Below, piece by piece: positions 10,835-18,706 of a stretch of DNA of 64,000 nt; the first letter of the stretch is position 1; each line of letters begins with the position of its first letter. Both the position numbers and the translations under genes were made by a program. Where the stretch lies: NCBI GenBank assembly GCA_024280375.1, contig JAJRQF010000088.1:1-64000 (forward strand), read 5' to 3'. Under the pieces are notes generated by a model that saw nothing but the letters and a program-made list of their open reading frames with translations, was not told the DNA's origin and did not search any database. The stretch is from Alphaproteobacteria bacterium. GTDB taxonomy: Bacteria; Pseudomonadota; Alphaproteobacteria; Rhizobiales; Rhizobiaceae.

Positions 10835-11829
10835 TGGATCGGGCCGCTTAATTCATTGAATGAAATTGTCGGGCGGAAAACCTGACTGTGATGGATTTTG
10901 TTTTGTCCGGGCAAAAAAGGAGCTGTTGGGATCATCGGGAATTGTTGAGCGGTTTTTTTTGGCCTGGCTAAAAAATATCCCTGTATCAGCGAAACACCGG
11001 CCGCAATTGCGATATCAAACTGATTTCGGGATTCAACGCCTTCAACCAGCAGAATACAGCCTATTTCATGCAGGCTTTCTGTAAGGTTTTTTAAGGCGGG
11101 AACAGCTGCGGGCGTTTTGCAAAGATTGCGAAAAACAAGACCGTCAAGTTTCAATACGTCCGGGCGAACCAGCTCGAACCGCCGCCAGTTGGAATGGTCA
11201 CTGCCATAATCGTCGACGGCAATTTTTGCACCTATTTCTCGCAACCCATTGCACAGGCGGGTGATTATTTCATCGTTGACGGCCTTGGTTTCGATAATTT
11301 CGCAAACAAGCCTGGAGGCCGGAATTTTATGTTCAGCGAGATCCGAGATCAGGTATTTCAGTTCTGTTTCAATCGATCCGGCATTGTCAAAATGTGCCGG
11401 GTTAATGTTTAAAAACAACGTTGCATTGTCATTTTGCAGAAGCTGGTAATTGCGGATATGAATAGTTCTGCAAAGCCGGTCCAATTCGGCAAGATTGTAA
11501 TTGGCACTTGGGTCAAACAGCACCGATGGTACCACCATAGTTCCTGATTTTTCAGGCCTTACCAGCGCTTCAAATGCAAAGAGAGAAAGATTGTCAGGGG
11601 TTACCATGTAAATTGGCTGGAAAGCACTTTGTAGCTTAAAGGGCCCGAAATTTGCATGGTAGATGTCATCTCGATTTTGAACATTATTTTTGAACGAGCA
11701 ATGATCCTGATCATTGGCCTTCGTTCGTTGTTCTGCAATTGAAAATTTCGACGCTCTTTGCAATGCCAAATGCCCGGTGGCATCCGGCGTTATTTCATTC
11801 TGGAGATGTTTTCTTTCGATTTTCAACAT
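10831..11829 (-). CDS. EAL-domain protein (c-di-GMP phosphodiesterase-like)
   Basis: A 332-residue soluble protein with about 85 residues of no known domain, then an EAL domain. Seen motifs are FEALVRP, FLNINPAHF, CEIIET, AVDDYGSDHSNW, LKLDG, VEGVE and QGYFLARP. The main metal and catalytic residues (Glu of EAL, Asn, Glu, Asp-Asp, Lys, Glu) are kept, but loop 6, normally DDFGTGYSS, reads DDYGSDHSN, so weak activity or a sensor role is possible. ATG 11829 is preferred to the TTG one codon upstream. It is divergent from the GGDEF-EAL gene. Confidence 0.85.
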   Translation of the reverse strand: MLKIERKHLQNEITPDATGHLALQRASKFSIAEQRTKANDQDHCSFKNNVQNRDDIYHANFGPFKLQSAFQPIYMVTPDNLSLFAFEALVRPEKSGTMVVPSVLFDPSANYNLAELDRLCRTIHIRNYQLLQNDNATLFLNINPAHFDNAGSIETELKYLISDLAEHKIPASRLVCEIIETKAVNDEIITRLCNGLREIGAKIAVDDYGSDHSNWRRFELVRPDVLKLDGLVFRNLCKTPAAVPALKNLTESLHEIGCILLVEGVESRNQFDIAIAAGVSLIQGYFLARPKKTAQQFPMIPTAPFLPGQNKIHHSQVFRPTISFNELSGPIQ

Positions 11830-12131
11830 CAAGTGGCCAAGTGATAAAAGAGATGTCCAATACTATGTCAGACCTGAACTAATTGAGGGCCCGGGTTATG
11901 AGTTTAGTCTCTTTTGATTGCCAATTTATGAACCATTTGAATTTTGGGTGCCTTTTTTTCATTAATATTATTCGGAAATCCCAGATATTCGATTAACCAT
12001 CTAAAGGGATAGGTGCTGGTTGCATTGCGAGGTTAACCACCAATCAATAGGGGAATGCTACAGTCTGTCGCGGGCAAGTGGATCTTGATACGTCAAAACT
12101 ATTCAGCTTGCGGCTCATCGGAGGGGTGATT
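11830..12131. promoter_or_regulatory. divergent intergenic region between two c-di-GMP genes
   Basis: About 300 bp, AT-rich, between the divergent EAL and GGDEF-EAL genes. It should carry both promoters. I saw no convincing inverted-repeat operator or terminator. The only firm site is the GGAGG at about 12119-12123 that selects ATG 12132 for the rightward gene. Confidence 0.4.
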
Positions 12132-13718
12132 ATGAATATTACATTGTTTAAGAATAGAATATTCAATGAAATATTGAGCATTACAAGTATAATGGCAATA
12201 TTCTTCTATCTCGATGTAAAGCTTGGTATTTTGATAAATGCATCCGAGTTTATTTTGCATCTTGCCCCAAACCTAAACGGCTATCTGATTACAATCGTTG
12301 GAAGCATGTGGGCAGGGCTGTTGGTGTATAGTTATTTCAGACGAAAACAAACACTGTCCGCAGTTCTCGCCAAAAAGCATGTCAAAGCTGAACTGGACGG
12401 GCAAAAGCTGATTGATCTGAATACAGGATTACCCAATCGAAATGGCTTTGAACGTATAGTAAACGACACATCTCTATTACTGGACAATCCTTATTGGATT
12501 GTATTGGGCATAGAAATCAGCAATGCAAAATCGCTGAAGAATGCCCATGGAATTGACGTCGGTAGGGCGGTGGAACGCGAATTTGCAAAAAATCTTACCG
12601 GATTTTCTACCGAAAGCGAATTTATTGCCCTGGATGAGGGGTCGGTGTTTTATATGATCTGTACATCTGATGCGGAGGACGAAGTAGATTTTCGTGCAGA
12701 TCAGATCGTCGACAAGATGTCGGAAATTGCTGAAAATGGTATAGAAACTGACGGCAAGTTGCATAACATTCGGCTTTCATTTGCCGCCGTGAAATCGAAT
12801 TCAATAGATCGTAGAAATGTCCGCCCTGAAATGGATGGGTTGGCGAAACGTTTGGGATTTGCTTTGCGGCAACGAGCCAGTAGCAAAATGCTCGTATGTT
12901 TTGATGATACAATGGAAATTGCAATGCAACGCCAGTTGCTCATCGAAGCCACTTTGTCTGAAGCGATAAAATCAAAACAGATTATTCCCAATTTTCAACC
13001 GATTATCGATATTAATTCAAGTCAGGTTGTAGGCTTTGAAGTGTTGGCACGGTGGCACCATCCGGTTGAAGGAGACATTTCACCGGAAGAGTTTGTACCT
13101 GTTGCTGAAGAACAGGGTTTGCTGGGTACAATGACGGTTAATTTGATGAAGTTGTCGTGTGATATTGCCCAACATTGGCCAGAACACATAACCATGGCAA
13201 TTAATATCTCTCCGACAGATTTGCGAAATGAAGATATGGTGTTGGCCCTGATTGACATAATGAATGATTATGGAATTGATCCGAACAGGCTGGAAATTGA
13301 GATTACTGAACATGCATTTGTGGCAGATGCAGATAGTGTCAATCATGCCGTAAGCCTGCTGAAAGAGCAGGGAATTTCAATTTCAATTGATGACTTTGGA
13401 ACCGGATATTCCAGTTTACACCAATTGCGCACGATACCATTTGATAAAATCAAAATTGACCAGTCCTTCATCAAGGACCTTTCAACCAACCTGGACAGCC
13501 AAGCAATTGTCAGAAGCGTTATTGCGCTTGGTCAGAGCCTCGGGTTGGCTGTTATTGCCGAGGGAATTGAAGTCGGCATTAACTTCGACGTGTTAAAACA
13601 GATGGGCTGCACGCAGGGGCAGGGTTATTTGTTTGCCAAGCCAATGTCTGGTGCAGATGTTCTGACATTGTTTGAAATGGAAGATGGCAGGTTAAGCAGC
13701 GCCGTATTAGCTGCATAA
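12132..13718 (+). CDS. membrane GGDEF-EAL protein with degenerate GGDEF
   Basis: A 528-residue protein: two membrane segments (about residues 10-30 and 40-63), a GGDEF domain (about 95-255) and an EAL domain (about 270-515). The GGDEF signature is lost; the place reads ALDEGSVFYM, so cyclase activity is unlikely. The EAL domain looks intact: FEVLARWHHP, NISPTDLRN, EITEHAF, IDDFGTGYSS, KIDQSFI, AEGIE and QGYLFAKP. It is therefore best read as a membrane-bound c-di-GMP phosphodiesterase. ATG 12132 has a good GGAGG site; GTG 12078 is an alternative start. Confidence 0.9.
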   Translation: MNITLFKNRIFNEILSITSIMAIFFYLDVKLGILINASEFILHLAPNLNGYLITIVGSMWAGLLVYSYFRRKQTLSAVLAKKHVKAELDGQKLIDLNTGLPNRNGFERIVNDTSLLLDNPYWIVLGIEISNAKSLKNAHGIDVGRAVEREFAKNLTGFSTESEFIALDEGSVFYMICTSDAEDEVDFRADQIVDKMSEIAENGIETDGKLHNIRLSFAAVKSNSIDRRNVRPEMDGLAKRLGFALRQRASSKMLVCFDDTMEIAMQRQLLIEATLSEAIKSKQIIPNFQPIIDINSSQVVGFEVLARWHHPVEGDISPEEFVPVAEEQGLLGTMTVNLMKLSCDIAQHWPEHITMAINISPTDLRNEDMVLALIDIMNDYGIDPNRLEIEITEHAFVADADSVNHAVSLLKEQGISISIDDFGTGYSSLHQLRTIPFDKIKIDQSFIKDLSTNLDSQAIVRSVIALGQSLGLAVIAEGIEVGINFDVLKQMGCTQGQGYLFAKPMSGADVLTLFEMEDGRLSSAVLAA

Positions 13719-13930
13719 AGTATCGTCACCGATTGTCGACTGCTACACCACGAAGGCATTTTGGCGCCGCCCAAATCAATCATTTCCGCCGTTAGAAGTT
13801 ACAATTGTTATGCGGCGCTGACAATTTTCAAATTAAGTTCAAATCCTTGCTCCAACGAGGTTGCGATTTTTCCGTTTGCCTATAATCTTGTTGATCGGCT
13901 TTTACACTAAAACTGGATACAGGAACATCT

Positions 13931-15313
13931 ATGTCGCAAATGAAAATTAATCTCGATAATGCGACAGCTGCGCAAACCGCTATGGCTGTACAGCAAGGGG
14001 AGGTATCTGCTCTTGAAGTATGTGAGGCTGCAATTTCGCGAATTGAACAGCGTAATGAGCCACTAAACGCCATTGTGGTGCGGGATTTCGAGCGGGCAAG
14101 ACTTGCTGCCATTGCTCTAGACGATTCTCACGTTCAAGATGATCTGCGCCCCTTACTCGGTGTTGCGATGACGGTCAAAGAATCCATTGGCGTCTCCGGT
14201 TTGCCATCAAGTTGGGGCTTTCCTGAATTTGCCGCTTCCGATGTCGAGACAGATTCGGTTGCCATTCAACGATTAAAGGCAGCCGGTGCAATAATTTTGG
14301 GCAAGTCAAATATTCCAATGGCCCTGGCAGATTGGCAATCGGATAGTCCTGTCTATGGGCGAACGGTCAACCCACATGATACTAGCCGAACGCCCGGCGG
14401 TTCTTCCGGAGGCGCTGCTGCGGCCATTGCATCAGGCATGGTGCCTTTGGAACTTGGGAGCGATATTGGCGGCTCAGTCCGGGTGCCATCGCATATGTGC
14501 GGGGTGTTTGGCCATAAATCCACCTATGGCATTATTCCGATGGCGGGGCATGATTTTCCCGGTAGCGATTGTTTGCCACCCGAACTTGCAGTTCTTGGCC
14601 CTATGGCGCGCACGGCTGGAGATCTTGCGTTGGCGCTTGATGTGTTGGCCGGCCCGGTTGAAAATTCTCCCTATTCGCTTTATTTACCAAAAGCCAAATC
14701 CGGTTTGCTGCAGGATTACCGGGTATTGGTGCTGGACAGCCATCCGACGATTGAGACCGATGGCTCTGTTTCTAAGCCGTTGAACAAACTGGTGGAAAAA
14801 TTGGAGGGCATTGGCGTTAGTGTTGTTCGCCATTTGGAATGTATGCCTGATCTTGCCGTGGAGCATGCGGATTATCGCCAAATGCTTTTAGCTATAATTA
14901 CACGTGATATGCCGAGCGGAACGCCAGTTGATGCCCATGGGTGGATGGACTTAAAAGACAAACAAATGCGTTGTACCAGGCAATGGAACAAGGTGTTTGA
15001 GCATGTTGATGTTATTTTGACACCACCATTTGGAGTGCCTGCATTCCATCATGATGATAATCCTGATTGGGCAGCGCGCCGGTTGATTATCAATGGCGAT
15101 TTAGCGCCCTATGGCACCCAGGTTGCATGGCCGGGTGTTGCGACTTTTCCAGGCCTGCCTGCAACCGCAGCACCGATAGATTTTACCGATACCGGCCTGC
15201 CGGTTGGGGTGCAAATTATTGGGGCATCATATCACGATCACACGACCATCAAGTTTGCAGCATTGCTGGAGAAGGAAGGCCTGACAGCGCGTACTTTGGC
15301 GGAAATTGAGTAG
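13931..15313 (+). CDS. amidase signature family enzyme
   Basis: A 460-residue member of the amidase signature family (relatives: acetamidase, GatA, FAAH). The Ser-cisSer-Lys triad is visible: Lys in MTVKESIGV, the cis-Ser in GGSSGGAAAAI and the nucleophile Ser in LGSDIGGSVRVP. The substrate cannot be named. GatA is unlikely because gatB and gatC are not adjacent. It stands alone after a 210-bp spacer in which I see no clear promoter, and its start is the ATG behind CAGGAACATCT. Confidence 0.88.
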   Translation: MSQMKINLDNATAAQTAMAVQQGEVSALEVCEAAISRIEQRNEPLNAIVVRDFERARLAAIALDDSHVQDDLRPLLGVAMTVKESIGVSGLPSSWGFPEFAASDVETDSVAIQRLKAAGAIILGKSNIPMALADWQSDSPVYGRTVNPHDTSRTPGGSSGGAAAAIASGMVPLELGSDIGGSVRVPSHMCGVFGHKSTYGIIPMAGHDFPGSDCLPPELAVLGPMARTAGDLALALDVLAGPVENSPYSLYLPKAKSGLLQDYRVLVLDSHPTIETDGSVSKPLNKLVEKLEGIGVSVVRHLECMPDLAVEHADYRQMLLAIITRDMPSGTPVDAHGWMDLKDKQMRCTRQWNKVFEHVDVILTPPFGVPAFHHDDNPDWAARRLIINGDLAPYGTQVAWPGVATFPGLPATAAPIDFTDTGLPVGVQIIGASYHDHTTIKFAALLEKEGLTARTLAEIE

Positions 15314-15404
15314 ATGGTGGAAAGCGCTTTTGCATTGTTGCCGCCGTACCCGATGCATGAGATAACGCTCTTTCTTTCATAAATACTAAAAGGTGTCCTG
15401 TTCT

Positions 15405-15953
15405 ATGAACCATCCGTTTTATTTTTTACGCCACGGCGAAACCCAATGGAACAAGGATAAAATCTGCCAGGGGCAGATGGATTCTCAATTGAATGATACG
15501 GGCAGGGCGCAGGCGGAAAAAGCTGCTTTGGCGCTAAAAAATGAGCCGATTGAACGCATTATTTGCAGCCCGCTATCGCGCACCCGCAATACGGCAGAAG
15601 CGGTTGCGAAATTTCATGATCTTGAAATTCAGTTTGATGATGATTTGATGGAAGTAAATTTGGGCGATCATCAGGGCGAGCCGATTGGGGATTGGGCGAG
15701 AGATTTCTGGGTTGGCAATTATGATCCGCCCAATGGTGAAACCTTCCAGCAATTTTGCGACCGCGTTTGGGCCGCCATGCAGCGGGCTATTGCTCTTGGT
15801 CCCAACACATTGATTGTTGCCCATGGTGGACTTTGGCTTGCTGCACATCAATTTGTCGGGGTTGAGCCGCCAATGCTTAAGTCTGCCAACGCTTTACCAC
15901 TGCAGATTACCCAGAAAGAAGGCATTTGGCAGCACCGGGTGCTTGGTCGGTGA
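15405..15953 (+). CDS. histidine phosphatase family protein
   Basis: A 182-residue phosphoglycerate-mutase-like phosphatase. The catalytic histidine is in FYFLRHGETQWN at the N terminus, the second arginine in SPLSRTRNTAEA, the acid in MEVNLGDHQGEP, and the second histidine in LIVAHGGLW. ATG 15405 is preferred over GTG 15393 because the fold starts at once. It is followed 11 bp later by a VOC gene, so they may be co-transcribed. The substrate is not evident; alpha-ribazole phosphatase (CobC) belongs to the same family, but nothing here selects it. Confidence 0.85.
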   Translation: MNHPFYFLRHGETQWNKDKICQGQMDSQLNDTGRAQAEKAALALKNEPIERIICSPLSRTRNTAEAVAKFHDLEIQFDDDLMEVNLGDHQGEPIGDWARDFWVGNYDPPNGETFQQFCDRVWAAMQRAIALGPNTLIVAHGGLWLAAHQFVGVEPPMLKSANALPLQITQKEGIWQHRVLGR

Positions 15954-15964
15954 AGGGAGGTATA

Positions 15965-16336
15965 ATGCTTGAATTTCAGCCAGGAATTCCAATTTTGCGA
16001 AGCTTTGATGAAGTGGCAACCCGAGAGTTTTATGTGGACTTTCTTGGGTTTGTTGTTGAATTTGAACATCGATTTGAACCCGATACTCCTCTGTATATGG
16101 GCGTAAACTTAGGAAAATGTCATATTCATTTATCTGAGCATTATGGCGACGCAACACCTGGCTCTGCTGTCCGGATAGATGTAAATGATGTCAATGCTTA
16201 TTGTGCTATGTTGAATCAGAAAAAGTTTAAATATGCCCGCCCGCAGGTTCAAAAGCAGTCCTGGGGGTATGACGATATGAGCATTACTGACCCTTCTGGA
16301 AATAAGCTTGTCTTTGGAACACCTTATTCCGAGTGA
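15965..16336 (+). CDS. VOC superfamily protein (glyoxalase / bleomycin resistance-like)
   Basis: A 123-residue protein with one vicinal-oxygen-chelate fold: PILRSFDEVATREFYVDFLGF at the start, LGKCHIHLSEH in the centre and MSITDPSGNKLVFGTP at the end, the normal layout of the bleomycin-binding group. GGGAGG lies six bases ahead of ATG 15965. The family includes antibiotic-binding proteins and metal-dependent lyases; I cannot tell which this is. Confidence 0.83.
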   Translation: MLEFQPGIPILRSFDEVATREFYVDFLGFVVEFEHRFEPDTPLYMGVNLGKCHIHLSEHYGDATPGSAVRIDVNDVNAYCAMLNQKKFKYARPQVQKQSWGYDDMSITDPSGNKLVFGTPYSE

Positions 16337-16439
16337 AAATCTCTTGATATTGCACTGAACGCCTTGCGGTCGCACCCTCACCAAAGGTAATGTGGCGGAC
16401 TTTAACTAAAGATTCTCAAGCAAGCGGTGAGCAGAAGCA

Positions 16440-17615
16440 ATGTCTGAAAGTAATCATCATTCCAAACAATGGCTTTGGCTGCTTATTGCCGGGCTGGTAA
16501 TAATTGCCGCCATTACATTTTTGGTCGAGGGGCATGGCTGGCTTACCGGCATTGGCCTGGGGGTCGGTGGGTTGCTGGTGGTTTTTGCCTCATCAGAAAT
16601 GATGATCATGGCGGTTGACGGCTATGCCAAGCGCAAGAAAATGAATTCTTTTGTGGCGGGCACAATGGCAGGCCTTTCTTCCAATGTGCCGGAACTCGTG
16701 ATGCTGGGCTTTGTTTTGGCCGCAACACCCCGGGTTGGTTTTATTGTAACTGTGCTCACATTGCATGTGGGGGCGGCGGCCTTTGGCCTTTACTGCGGAA
16801 CATTGCCGCGCGATGTGGAGGGCAATGCAAGCCTGCCGCAGCCATTGGTGAAGCTTAGCACGGACCTCTATGCGGCCGCAGCCGGGGTGTTTTTCAGCCT
16901 TGGGGTTATCATGTTGCTGATGAAGGCATTTGAAGTGCGTGGCGGTGCTGAGACCTATCTGGATACCCGCGATCTCTATGTATTCGGCGCGATATTGCTG
17001 ACCGTGCAGGTGGTCGCCACCTGGCGGTTGGTGAAACGCTTTTCCAGCGACCACAAGCCAGAATCTGATGATGATATACCGGTAGAAGTTGACGTTAGCG
17101 AAAGCCTGATGCCAATCAAAACAATTCTTGCATTTGGTGCAGCCGGCCTTTTCATGTCGGTAATAGGCGGTCATTCGGTGGGTGAATTTGCCGGCATATT
17201 GGTGCACAAACTTGAAACTGCCGGATATTCTGAAATGTTTGGTGCGGTCATCTTGAGCGTGTTTGCGGCCGCCGGTGCATTCGTGATGATTGGTACGGCG
17301 CATTTTCAGGGTAAATATAACATCGCGATGGCCAATGCCTCAGGCGCAATTACGCAAGTTCCATTTTTGGTGCTGCCGGTGGCGATGATTATGCTGGCGA
17401 TTTTCACCCAAAGTGGAATTATTCCGGTGCTGGGCGGAACGAGCGGGGTTATTCCGATTGATCTTCATACCACCAGCGCCATATTTTTGGGTTTTCCTTC
17501 AATGTTGATACTTTGGAAAGCGGTGCAGGATGATGGCAAGGTGAACTGGCTTGAAACCACCAGCATGATTGCCGTATTCGTGCTGGCAATTTATCTGCTT
17601 GTGGCCCACGGGTGA
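16440..17615 (+). CDS. sodium/calcium exchanger-like membrane protein
   Basis: A 391-residue protein with about ten or eleven membrane segments. The first half contains VFASSEMMIMAVDGYAKR followed by MAGLSSNVPELVMLGF, which resembles the alpha-1 repeat of cation/calcium exchangers (G-x-S-x-PE), and the second half HFQGKYNIAMANASGAITQV resembles the alpha-2 repeat. A charged cytoplasmic loop (about 200-225) divides the halves. Ion specificity cannot be given. It stands alone. Confidence 0.75.
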   Translation: MSESNHHSKQWLWLLIAGLVIIAAITFLVEGHGWLTGIGLGVGGLLVVFASSEMMIMAVDGYAKRKKMNSFVAGTMAGLSSNVPELVMLGFVLAATPRVGFIVTVLTLHVGAAAFGLYCGTLPRDVEGNASLPQPLVKLSTDLYAAAAGVFFSLGVIMLLMKAFEVRGGAETYLDTRDLYVFGAILLTVQVVATWRLVKRFSSDHKPESDDDIPVEVDVSESLMPIKTILAFGAAGLFMSVIGGHSVGEFAGILVHKLETAGYSEMFGAVILSVFAAAGAFVMIGTAHFQGKYNIAMANASGAITQVPFLVLPVAMIMLAIFTQSGIIPVLGGTSGVIPIDLHTTSAIFLGFPSMLILWKAVQDDGKVNWLETTSMIAVFVLAIYLLVAHG

Positions 17616-17696
17616 TTTGAGGGTAGGGGGCGGGGACTGAGCTCACACCTATTCGCAATAATCGATCGAATATTCAGTGAGTGAATTGAGGATAGC

Positions 17697-18170
17697 ATGA
17701 ACGATAAAGTTTGTATGTCCAAAGTAAATGAGATTCCTGTGCGAGGAAACGAATTGTTTCGAGTTTTTGCAAGGTTTGAATTTGCGCTTAAAGATGCTGG
17801 CTATTTCAAAACGGGTAGTAAGAATGCAGTAGAAGCTGACTGGGACAGCTTTGCTAATAAGTGTTTAGGTGTAGATTTCTATAACCAATTAAAAGTATCA
17901 GGTGACTTTTCGATTATCTTTGATGTTCCGCTAGGAAAGCAGATAGTAAACGAAGATGGTGTTGGTTGGGACAAAGCAAAACTGCCTGCAGATGTCCAAT
18001 CCCTTTTTGGTGCAGTGCGACGGGTAAGAAATAACCTTTTTCATGGGGGAAAGTCCGATCAACCTGATTCAGACCGAAATGATGAACTTGTTGACTGCGC
18101 CATTTCCATAATGATTTGTGCACTACGAAAGTGTGAATCAGTACGATGGTCGTTTGAAGGTCGGTATTAG
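17697..18170 (+). CDS. HEPN-like protein of unknown function
   Basis: A 157-residue helical protein. The segment RRVRNNLFHGGK (about residues 110-121) carries R-x4-H, the pattern of HEPN ribonuclease domains, with a following helix (DELVDCAISIMICALRK). HEPN proteins are often toxins, RNases or parts of defence systems; here no antitoxin partner overlaps it. The gene is poorer in GC than its neighbours, which suggests acquisition. ATG 17697 follows GAGGATAGC; ATG 17715 is another possible start. The HEPN call rests on one motif and is tentative. Confidence 0.6.
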   Translation: MNDKVCMSKVNEIPVRGNELFRVFARFEFALKDAGYFKTGSKNAVEADWDSFANKCLGVDFYNQLKVSGDFSIIFDVPLGKQIVNEDGVGWDKAKLPADVQSLFGAVRRVRNNLFHGGKSDQPDSDRNDELVDCAISIMICALRKCESVRWSFEGRY

Positions 18171-18193
18171 AAGCAGGGTTGTGTTTTCCCGAT

Positions 18194-18481
18194 TTAATTA
18201 ATTGGTGGATAATTCATTCTGGTATGAATAACGGCGATAACATCAATTTCGATTTCATTTGCGATGTGGTATACGGCGAAGAAAGGGAGGCCATTTATTG
18301 TCAGTTCCCTTGTGTCTGATACCCTGCCAGGCCTTCCAAGCAACGGGAAATTTTCCAAAATTGCCATGGCCTGTAATATCCGTATTATAATGCTATCGGC
18401 GGTTGATTTGCTTGTTTCTGCAATGTGGTTGTGAATTGAGACAAGGTCAGCCTCAGCCCGTGGTGTGAAATTAATATTCAA
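18194..18481 (-). CDS. RelE/ParE family toxin
   Basis: A toxin of about 95 residues. The fold can be followed through FTPRAEADLVSIHNHIAE, LENFPLLGRPGRVSDTRELTI and the final strands (LPFFAVYHIANEIEIDVIAVIHTRMNYP), which is the ParE pattern. The start is uncertain: TTG 18481 or TTG 18487 place it just inside the end of the antitoxin gene; the frame is open up to 18559. The overlap with the antitoxin is typical of the module. ParE toxins act on gyrase, RelE toxins on mRNA; the sequence favours ParE. Confidence 0.82.
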   Translation of the reverse strand: MNINFTPRAEADLVSIHNHIAETSKSTADSIIIRILQAMAILENFPLLGRPGRVSDTRELTINGLPFFAVYHIANEIEIDVIAVIHTRMNYPPIN

Positions 18482-18659
18482 GGCCAAATTTTTCCCAGAT
18501 TCGTCGTTGTGGAATTCGTTGTTCAGGGTGGGCTTTGGCCTCAGCCAGAGACTTCTCAATTTTTTCTTTAGTCCATGCTTGATAGGCTGGGTCTGATGAA
18601 TCAGGCAGGGCTGACATCAATTCGTCGATGATTGCGTGTTTTTCTTTTAATTCACTCAT
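18471..18659 (-). CDS. antitoxin of ParE-type module
   Basis: A 62-residue acidic-basic protein read before the toxin on the minus strand, overlapping it by about 11 bp. The first half is helical (KEKHAIIDELMSAL), and the C-terminal RIPQRRIWEKFGLEY resembles the toxin-clasping tail of antitoxins in this group. It probably binds its own promoter region within 18660-18706, but no operator is clear in that 47-bp spacer, which also follows the end of uvrD. Confidence 0.75.
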   Translation of the reverse strand: MSELKEKHAIIDELMSALPDSSDPAYQAWTKEKIEKSLAEAKAHPEQRIPQRRIWEKFGLEY

Positions 18660-18706
18660 GATCTATCTTTAGCATAACGAACGGAAATTGCAAAATCTCC
18701 TGCAGC

